A stretch of DNA of 19,585 nucleotides from Bacteroidota bacterium (GTDB lineage Bacteria; Bacteroidota; Bacteroidia; Chitinophagales; LD1), in the NCBI GenBank assembly GCA_018267355.1, contig JAFDYP010000197.1, forward strand, positions 1-19,585, given 5' to 3'. The notes under the pieces are model-generated. The model was given only the letters and a program-made list of their open reading frames with translations, was not told the DNA's origin and did no database searches. The position numbers and the translations under genes were made by a program. This document shows positions 8,201 to 14,424 of this stretch, piece after piece. Position 1 is the stretch's first letter, and every line of letters starts with the position of its first letter.

Positions 8201-9541
8201 TTATGCGCCTTTGCGTGGCAGCTCCTTTGAGGCCTCCACTGCCAGTACGGGTGATATATAAGCATTATCCTTAGAGGCCTTCTCACTCAGCTCGGCAGCT
8301 TTGGCGGTATCGCCGGCTTTCTGGTAGATCAGTGCAGCGTGGGTGAGTAGCGTAGGATTTTGCGAGTTGGTCTTCAGCGCCACAGCTATATATTTTGCAG
8401 CCTCTTTGTAGTCGCCCTTTTTATAGTGGACCCATGCGAGGGTTTCATTAGCATCTATATTGTCTGGGCGGCGGTTGTACTCCATCTCTGCATGCTCCAG
8501 CGCCTTGGCATAGTCGCCTGTTTTCACATACACATATGCCAGCTCACGGTCAGAGTAGTGGCCTATCGCGGCATCATTGGTGCCTGCCTGTGCGTCACTG
8601 TTGAGTTTGTCCAGTACTTTCTTTGCTGCCTGCTCAGACTTTTCTTTCTCGCCATTCAGCAGATAGAGGTCTATCAGCTCATCTTTGAAAGAATAATCTT
8701 CTACCAGCCCATCTGCCTTCTCAAAGTTTGCGATCGCGCCTTTATAGTACTTATTGCTCTCTGCTATCCTACCCAGCCCTGCGTATGCGTAGGCGTAGTC
8801 GGGGCGCTCATAGAGCGCGAGTTCGTATTCGCGTTGCGCTTCTTTACGCATACCGGTATTCTCATAGAGGTGGCCTAGCTGTATGCGTGCCCACTCAGTC
8901 TCCTCCGCACCGGGGTAACCTGCGCTCACAGCCATCTTCATAGCTTCGATAGCCCCGGGATAGTCTCCATGTATCTCTCTCAGGTACGATACGCGTGAGT
9001 ATGAGCGGAGATCAGGGCGTATAGATACCATCTTGTCCGTCGTACTCACGGCGGCAGGATAGTCGCCCAGCTCTACGTAGGCATCTGTCATCAGGCCGTA
9101 GACGAATGAATTGTATGGATTGATAGACTGCGCCTTTTGTGCATAGGTGAGCCCATCGGCAAAGTGGTGCTCGGACAGGTATATCATAGATTTAAAGCAA
9201 AGCGCTTCAAAATTTGCCGAATCGGCCTTGAGTGTTTTATCTACCAGCTGCATAGCAGCACGGTCATAGTATAGGTGATCTCCGGTCACGCGTGCCTCCT
9301 GTATATAGAGGGCCGCAAGCTGGAGCTTTAATTTTTCATCTGTAGGTTGCTGCTGTATCCTGGTATAGAGGTCAGTAGCTTTGGTTTTCGTTTCGGCCCA
9401 GTCCGGCAGGGATGCCAGCCTGGCAGAACGCTCCTTGATAGGAGGTATCTTGTCTTCCTTGTTCTTGTCTTTCAGTATCACAAATCCTACTACAAAGCAG
9501 GCTATGACGAGGAGGGCCGGGTATATGAGTTTCTTGTTCAT
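8201..9541 (-). CDS. Membrane-anchored tetratricopeptide repeat protein
   Basis: The 446-aa protein has one N-terminal hydrophobic segment (LIYPALLVIACFVVGFVIL, residues 5-23), which serves as signal anchor or uncleaved signal; the rest is predicted extracytoplasmic. From about residue 70 to the end it is built of TPR-type helix pairs, for example FVYGLMTDAYVELGDYPAAV, then AYAGLGRIAESNKYYKGAI, then ANETLAWVHYKKGDYKEAAK and HAALIYQKAGDTAKAAEL. TPR proteins serve as scaffolds, so this one may bring together components of the neighbouring system. It lies 107 nt after the second DUF4331 gene, across a strong terminator, and 3 nt before the HupE-family gene. Confidence 0.88.
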   Translation of the reverse strand: MNKKLIYPALLVIACFVVGFVILKDKNKEDKIPPIKERSARLASLPDWAETKTKATDLYTRIQQQPTDEKLKLQLAALYIQEARVTGDHLYYDRAAMQLVDKTLKADSANFEALCFKSMIYLSEHHFADGLTYAQKAQSINPYNSFVYGLMTDAYVELGDYPAAVSTTDKMVSIRPDLRSYSRVSYLREIHGDYPGAIEAMKMAVSAGYPGAEETEWARIQLGHLYENTGMRKEAQREYELALYERPDYAYAYAGLGRIAESNKYYKGAIANFEKADGLVEDYSFKDELIDLYLLNGEKEKSEQAAKKVLDKLNSDAQAGTNDAAIGHYSDRELAYVYVKTGDYAKALEHAEMEYNRRPDNIDANETLAWVHYKKGDYKEAAKYIAVALKTNSQNPTLLTHAALIYQKAGDTAKAAELSEKASKDNAYISPVLAVEASKELPRKGA

Positions 9542-9599
9542 CGTGGTATTCTTTATTGTTTATAAAAAAGTGCTTTGTTCAATTTTCCGAGAGTGATAA

Positions 9600-9631
9600 A
9601 AGAGACCCGCCCCCGTCGGGACGAGCCTCTT
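9600..9631 (-). terminator. Strong intrinsic terminator between the DUF4331 genes and the TPR gene
   Basis: On the minus strand the arms are AAGAGGCTCGTCCC and GGGGCGGGTCTCTT around a GACG loop. All 14 positions pair if G-U wobbles are allowed. TTTT follows (the hairpin end plus TTATC). It starts 17 nt after the DUF4331 stop at 9649 and would reduce or stop read-through into the TPR/HupE pair. Confidence 0.85.
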
Positions 9632-9648
9632 ACCACTTTGAACAAACA

Positions 9649-11736
9649 TTAATTCATTTTGACCATCTCCAGTGTCTGCTGGTTATTGCCCTGCACTGAG
9701 CGGGCGAAGTATGTACCGTTTTGCAGGTCACTGCCACTCCAGTTTACAGTATAGTCACCGGGTTGCTTCTTTTCATTGACCAGTGTCCTGACCAGCCTGC
9801 CCTGTACATCATAAAGCATGATCGTCACGGTAGTCGCTTCAGACACGTGATACTTTATCGTATTGCCTCCGGTGAAAGGATTAGGGAAAGTAGTCATGAC
9901 CACATCAGGAGAGCTGAGGCCTATGATGCCGGTAGGTGTAGGGCCGAGCACTGCAGGCTGCATGTAGGCTACCATCTGGCCACCACCATCACCGGTACCA
10001 GGCCATGGGGTCTGTACAAACGGAAAGGAAGTGCGGAAAGTAGTATCGTTATGCTCTACGCCTGTGGTGTAGCCCAGTACACTGAGCAGCTGCGGCGTGA
10101 GCGGACTCTGTGTAGCAGATGTATCATCATCATAGAAGAGGCCTATAGCTGCCAGTGCGGCGCCGGATACAGCCTGCAGCTCTATACGGGTCACATCATC
10201 CTCCAGGCGGCGACCGTTAGGGAAGCCATCCATATTAGGGATGCGCTGGATAGCTGTGGTCTGATTAAACCGCGGGTCAGTGAGGCCTAGTACCGCAGCC
10301 GCAAAGAGGCCTTCACTGCTAAAGTCAGCACTATTGCGCGGTGTAGCAGGGGTAGCCATATTGAGGCGGAGCATATCGCCGCCATTTGGCAGGAAGTTGT
10401 TTACGAAAGGCTTGCCCGCAGAGAACGGATTGCCCGGTGTCTTGCCGGTGGCGAGCTGATACGGAGAGAGATTTGGCACACCCGTGTGGAATATCGGCCA
10501 GATATCAGCAGAGCGTGGCGAGTTAGCATTTGGGGCCAGCAGGCTCTGGTAGCCGGTAGCCGGGTCAAAGGCAGAGCCGCTGAAGCCCGGTATCTGAACG
10601 GGTGCGAGAATATTGGTAGCCACATAGTAGAGGCCTGACTGATCATTGCCAAATCCCACATTACCGTAGTTGGTAAATGAATTGCGCTGGATGTGCAGCG
10701 CTGAGAAGGCGGGTACTGCTGCCGCATACGCGTGCGTATCCATGTACAGCGCCAGCTCCGGCTGGTAAAAGTACGGACCAAAGGTGGCCAGGTTATTCAG
10801 ATCGTCATATGGGGTCAGTGAGTTCCACTGATCCTTCATGCCGATAGGTATGACGGCCTCATTGGTCAGTGGCATGCCCAGACGTGATACCTGTACCCAG
10901 TTGCCTGAGTAGGTTTCATTGCCCGCGCTGAGTGTACGGATCTGCTGGCGGCTGGCAGAGGCCCACACACCGATCACATAGTTGCCATCCAGTATATCTG
11001 TGGCCATTGACACAGGGTTGCCATTCTTCTGGAGGTTTGCTATCGGCACTTCGAGCGCAATAGTGCAGACATTCTTCCTCCTCAGGCCGTCACGTGGTGC
11101 GCCTGTAGCCTGGCGGGGTGCATCACCGAGATCAAAGATACCGCCGAGGTCTACGAAGAACGCATCATCTGCGGTGCCGCAGAAGACGCGCTCACCTGTA
11201 GTAGTGGTCGTGATGGCATTAGTAAACAATGTACCATACTGCGTATTGAGGCCCGCTGCACTCTCTATAGAGCGCGGACCGATGTTTGGCGGAGGTACTA
11301 CACCATTAGCCACCACTGTGGTGAAAGCACCACCAGCTACACTTTTCTCCAGCGTATAGGTCGTCTTGGCATTTTGCTGGCCCAGGCGGATATTGAAGAA
11401 AGTGGTCGGATCCTGATTGGTCTTGTGAAAGGTGAAACGGTATGTCACATCATCACCTGTCGTGGCTGTATTATTATCCACGTGTATCTCATAGCGTATA
11501 TTCTCACCAAAGCTGTAATAGTTTGGTCCGCCGTGAGGCAGCTGCAGAGGTACATAGTTGGCTATGAGGATCACCTTGGTAGAGTCTGTAGGGCTGCGGA
11601 AGGCATACACGTCCGTGTTGTCCGCCAGTGGATCATTAGCTATCAGCGGGGCCTCGCGGTGGCTCGATGCGAAGGCGCTGATGGAGCCCAGTGCCAAACC
11701 TATGGCGAGGGCTGCATTCTTTATATTTCTTTTCAT
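9649..11736 (-). CDS. Secreted DUF4331 protein with type IX secretion sorting domain
   Basis: I chose the ATG at 11736 (MKRNIKNAALAIGLALGSIS, then AFA, cleavage before SSHREAP), giving 695 aa; the upstream extension is not signal-like. After the signal peptide comes the DUF4331 region, which starts with SSHREAPLIANDPLADNTDV and contains GPNYYSFGENIRYEIHVDNN, DDAFFVDLGGIFDLGDAPRQ, PNLSPYQLATGK and FLPNGGDMLRLNMA. The last about 80 residues are a Por-type sorting domain (FPNPFTGGNTIKYHVSEATT through GRLVRTLVNEKK to NGTYFARSVQGNNQ), which directs export by the type IX system and attachment to or release from the cell surface. It follows its shorter paralogue after 32 nt. The function of DUF4331 is not known to me. 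Confidence 0.9.
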   Translation of the reverse strand: MKRNIKNAALAIGLALGSISAFASSHREAPLIANDPLADNTDVYAFRSPTDSTKVILIANYVPLQLPHGGPNYYSFGENIRYEIHVDNNTATTGDDVTYRFTFHKTNQDPTTFFNIRLGQQNAKTTYTLEKSVAGGAFTTVVANGVVPPPNIGPRSIESAAGLNTQYGTLFTNAITTTTTGERVFCGTADDAFFVDLGGIFDLGDAPRQATGAPRDGLRRKNVCTIALEVPIANLQKNGNPVSMATDILDGNYVIGVWASASRQQIRTLSAGNETYSGNWVQVSRLGMPLTNEAVIPIGMKDQWNSLTPYDDLNNLATFGPYFYQPELALYMDTHAYAAAVPAFSALHIQRNSFTNYGNVGFGNDQSGLYYVATNILAPVQIPGFSGSAFDPATGYQSLLAPNANSPRSADIWPIFHTGVPNLSPYQLATGKTPGNPFSAGKPFVNNFLPNGGDMLRLNMATPATPRNSADFSSEGLFAAAVLGLTDPRFNQTTAIQRIPNMDGFPNGRRLEDDVTRIELQAVSGAALAAIGLFYDDDTSATQSPLTPQLLSVLGYTTGVEHNDTTFRTSFPFVQTPWPGTGDGGGQMVAYMQPAVLGPTPTGIIGLSSPDVVMTTFPNPFTGGNTIKYHVSEATTVTIMLYDVQGRLVRTLVNEKKQPGDYTVNWSGSDLQNGTYFARSVQGNNQQTLEMVKMN

Positions 11737-11768
11737 GATATTTTTCTGTTTTTCAGTTATGAATAGGC

Positions 11769-13523
11769 TTAGTTGACTGCGGTGCCTCTCCACGGCGTCT
11801 GCACGTACGGGAATGCTACCTTGAAGGTCGTGTCATTCTTCTCTACACCTGTAGAGTACTGGAGCACATTGGTCAGGTAGTTGGTCACAGGAGATGCGTT
11901 CGGATTCTGTGCATCATAGTCATCATACCACAGGCCTACGGCTGCCAGTGCAGCACCGGATACAGCCTGCAGCTCGATGCGTGTCACATCATCCTCCAGG
12001 CGGCGACCGTTAGGGAAGCCATCCATATTAGGTATCAGCTGGAGTGTATCAGAGCCGTTGAAGCGTGGATCTGTCAGGCCCAGCACTGCTGCGGCAAAGA
12101 GGCCCTCGCTGCTGAAGTCTGCGCTTGTACGCGCGGTAGGTGGCACAGCCATATTCAAGCGGAGCATATCACCACCGTTTGGCAGGAAGTTATTGATGAA
12201 AGGCTTGCCTACTGCCAGCGGGTTGCCGTTCTTGCCTGTAGCCAATTGATATGGAGGCAGGTTAGGCACGCCGGTGTGGAATATAGGCCAGATATCTACT
12301 GAGCGCGGTGACGCCGGTCCTGCCAGGAGCAGTTTGCCAAAGGTAGCCGTATCCAGTGCGGTACCTGTAGTAGCGGCAGCCCCGCGGAGGCCGTAGAGGC
12401 CGGATTTGCCATTGCCGAAATCAAACTGCCCGAGTGACCGGTGCTGTATGCGCAGCGCACGGAGTGCGGGTACTGCACCACCATACAGGCTATCATCCAT
12501 ATACAGTGCCAGCTCAGGATTGTAAAAGTACTTGCCGAATGTACCGAGGCTATCGAGGTCCTGATATGGAGTCATACCGTTCCACTTGTCCTTCTGGCCT
12601 ACCGGTATCACTGCCTCATTGGTCAGCGGCATGCCGAGGCGGGATACCTGCACCCATGTGCCGGTCTCTACCGAGCCACCGCCAGTGACATTGAGTGTCT
12701 TGGTAGCATAGCGGCTGGCAGATGCCCACACACCTATGGTAAAGTCAGGATCCAGTATGCTGGTGGCCTGTGATGCGGTCTTGCCCGCTTTCTGCAGGGT
12801 AGAGATCGCTACTTTGATAGCGATAGTGTGCACGTTCGTCTTGGCTATACCATCACGTACGGTACCGCCATTCTGACGAGGTGCATCGCCCAGGTCAAAG
12901 ATGCCACCCAGGTCTACAAAGAACGGATCATCTACCGGGCCGCAGAATATCTTCTCGCCACTGGTAGCAGTAGCGATAGCGCCTGTCATCAGTGTATTGT
13001 AGTCAGGTGTATTGAGGCCTACAGCACTCTCTATAGAGCGAGGGCCTATATTATTTGGTGGCACTACGCCATTGGTCACGATAGTAGAGAATGACGATCC
13101 GCCATTCGTACTGCGCTCGCAGGTGTAGGTGGTCTTGAGGTTTTGCTGGCCAAGACGGATATTGAAGAAAGTAGTCGGGTCCTGATTGGTCTGGTGGAAG
13201 GTGAAGCGGTAGACAATATCATCACCGGCTGTAGCAGTGTTGTTGTCTATATGGACTTCATAGCGGATGTTCTCGCCAAATGTCGCATAGTTAGGCCCGC
13301 CAAACGGCAGCTCGGCGGGAATGTAGTTAGCGATGATCGTGATGTAGTTTGGATCATCAGGGCTACGGAATGCATAGAGGTCCGTATTGTCTGCCAGGGG
13401 GTCGTTGGATATCAGCGGAGCTTCCCTGTGGCTGGACGCCTGTACGAGTGCAGTGGAGCCGATGAGCAGCAGCGCGGTCATCGAGTTTTTGATCCATGCC
13501 TTCGAGAGAAAATGTCTTTTCAT
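11769..13523 (-). CDS. Exported DUF4331 protein without sorting domain
   Basis: The 584-aa paralogue of the next gene shares long near-identical blocks with it, such as SSHREAPLI, DPLADNTD, GNNTATAGDD-type segments, QDPTTFFNIRLGQQN, PPNNIGPRSIESAVGLNT and SSEGLFAAAVLGLTDPRFN. The signal peptide is residues 1-29 (STALVQA, cleavage before SSHREAP). It stops at QTPWRGTAVN, exactly where the paralogue continues into its type IX sorting domain, so this copy is probably periplasmic or released by another route. It is the first gene of the minus-strand block, facing the plus-strand block across a 310-nt gap that must hold both promoters. Function unknown. Confidence 0.9.
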   Translation of the reverse strand: MKRHFLSKAWIKNSMTALLLIGSTALVQASSHREAPLISNDPLADNTDLYAFRSPDDPNYITIIANYIPAELPFGGPNYATFGENIRYEVHIDNNTATAGDDIVYRFTFHQTNQDPTTFFNIRLGQQNLKTTYTCERSTNGGSSFSTIVTNGVVPPNNIGPRSIESAVGLNTPDYNTLMTGAIATATSGEKIFCGPVDDPFFVDLGGIFDLGDAPRQNGGTVRDGIAKTNVHTIAIKVAISTLQKAGKTASQATSILDPDFTIGVWASASRYATKTLNVTGGGSVETGTWVQVSRLGMPLTNEAVIPVGQKDKWNGMTPYQDLDSLGTFGKYFYNPELALYMDDSLYGGAVPALRALRIQHRSLGQFDFGNGKSGLYGLRGAAATTGTALDTATFGKLLLAGPASPRSVDIWPIFHTGVPNLPPYQLATGKNGNPLAVGKPFINNFLPNGGDMLRLNMAVPPTARTSADFSSEGLFAAAVLGLTDPRFNGSDTLQLIPNMDGFPNGRRLEDDVTRIELQAVSGAALAAVGLWYDDYDAQNPNASPVTNYLTNVLQYSTGVEKNDTTFKVAFPYVQTPWRGTAVN

Positions 13524-13833
13524 GGAATAGTTTTTAATGTTTAAGAATCAAAGTCGATGACGTTGTCTGGCCATCTTGATTTGACATACGCATGTTTAGG
13601 ATGGTTTGGATTTTGACCGCAGCAGTATGCCGCTCACTTTATTTGCAGTGGCCCTATTTTGAAAACATGGTATAACATTTGACTGGCCGCCCCACATTTC
13701 CCCAAAAATCCGGTTGATCGTTTTTTATCGTATGTAAAGACTGATACATACCACCGCTTTGGATACACAGCTACCATCATCACCCCTCTATGCCTCTGTA
13801 CGCCGCTCCTGCCAGCGCCGTGAGAAAGCGCTG
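13524..13833. promoter_or_regulatory. Divergent intergenic region between the DUF4331 and His-rich genes
   Basis: No convincing gene lies in these 310 bases. They must carry the promoters for the minus-strand DUF4331 unit and the plus-strand His-rich gene. A dyad GTATGTA (13730-13736) / TACATAC (13745-13751) with an 8-nt spacer lies about 83-104 nt upstream of the His-rich gene and is a possible operator. The words TTTTTTATCG (13721-13730) and CTGATACA (13741-13748) recur upstream of the TonB receptor gene. I could not fit a clear Bacteroidota TTTG/TAnnTTTG promoter. Confidence 0.35.
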
Positions 13834-14190
13834 ATGATGGGAAAGCTGTCTAAGTTCATCCTCTTCTTCTACGTGCTCTCACTCCTGCGTCCCGCTGTAC
13901 CGATGGTCGCAGATCTCGTAGCACACACCTTCTATGAGCAGGAGCATATCATGATGGTGCATGAAGTCAAGGGCCGGTTTCACATACATGATGAGATAGG
14001 CAAAAACCTCAGCCACAGCGAGCAGGAGAAAGGTAATGTCAATAGCGTGGATGTGGTAGAGTATTGTCACGCTTCTATCGTACACCTCCCGCCTGCCCCT
14101 TCTGTCTGTAGTAGCAGTATCCATATTGCTGCTATCCCATGCTATCCCTCACATCAGATGGATATCCTGTCTCCTCCTCCCTGTGTATAG
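13834..14190 (+). CDS. Small exported His-rich protein, 118 aa
   Basis: I use the ATG at 13834 (MMGKLSKFILFFYVLSLLRP), which puts a hydrophobic signal or anchor at the N-terminus; an upstream in-frame ATG would precede it with 25 charged residues. The remainder carries ten His (31, 38, 43, 50, 52, 61, 79, 84, 97, 107) and four Cys (78, 92, 103, 117), with the dense segment LVAHTFYEQEHIMMVHEVKG followed by RFHIHDE. Small His-rich exported proteins just upstream of TonB receptor genes recur in Bacteroidota and may bind metal. The stretch after residue 70 has a weaker coding look. It points the same way as the receptor gene, 234 nt downstream. Confidence 0.65.
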   Translation: MMGKLSKFILFFYVLSLLRPAVPMVADLVAHTFYEQEHIMMVHEVKGRFHIHDEIGKNLSHSEQEKGNVNSVDVVEYCHASIVHLPPAPSVCSSSIHIAAIPCYPSHQMDILSPPPCV

Positions 14191-14315
14191 CAGCCTCTGT
14201 ACTGCCACTTCATGGATTAGCATCACTATGGTGCTATCGAATGATGTACTACAGCTATATCATGGCAGGCAGCGGCTACCTCTGCACTAGAATCAAATCA
14301 CATAGTTGTCAAATA

Positions 14316-14360
14316 TGTATCAGGATAGATTCCCCATTCTGAGGAGTTTATCCTGATACA
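14316..14360 (+). promoter_or_regulatory. Perfect 12-bp inverted repeat upstream of the TonB receptor (terminator or operator)
   Basis: TGTATCAGGATA (14316-14327) and TATCCTGATACA (14349-14360) are exact reverse complements around a 21-nt loop. Six T (14368-14373) follow 7 nt later. It could end the His-rich gene transcript, act as an attenuator in the receptor leader, or bind a dimeric regulator. There is no gene between 14191 and 14424. Confidence 0.55.
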
Positions 14361-14384
14361 CTTCCCATTTTTTATCGCAAAATA

Positions 14385-14396
14385 ATTTGCGCAAAT
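14385..14396. promoter_or_regulatory. 12-bp perfect palindrome upstream of the TonB receptor
   Basis: ATTTGCGCAAAT is its own reverse complement and ends 28 nt before the receptor ATG. Its position suggests an operator or part of the promoter. TAATTTGC at its left edge resembles the Bacteroidota -7 element TAnnTTTG with one base missing. Confidence 0.35.
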
Positions 14397-14424
14397 ATTT
14401 TTTTGCCTCGCTCCAAACTGATGT

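Noticed and set aside
8360..8878. 172-aa hydrophobic plus-strand frame
   Set aside because: Antisense to the TPR gene; the apparent hydrophobicity comes from the reverse complement of charged helical codons.
9721..10290. 189-aa plus-strand frame
   Set aside because: Antisense to the DUF4331 gene with sorting domain; no recognisable domain.
11737..11793. 19-residue N-terminal extension of the second DUF4331 protein
   Set aside because: It would bury the signal peptide and overlap the end of the upstream paralogue; the ATG at 11736 gives a normal signal sequence.
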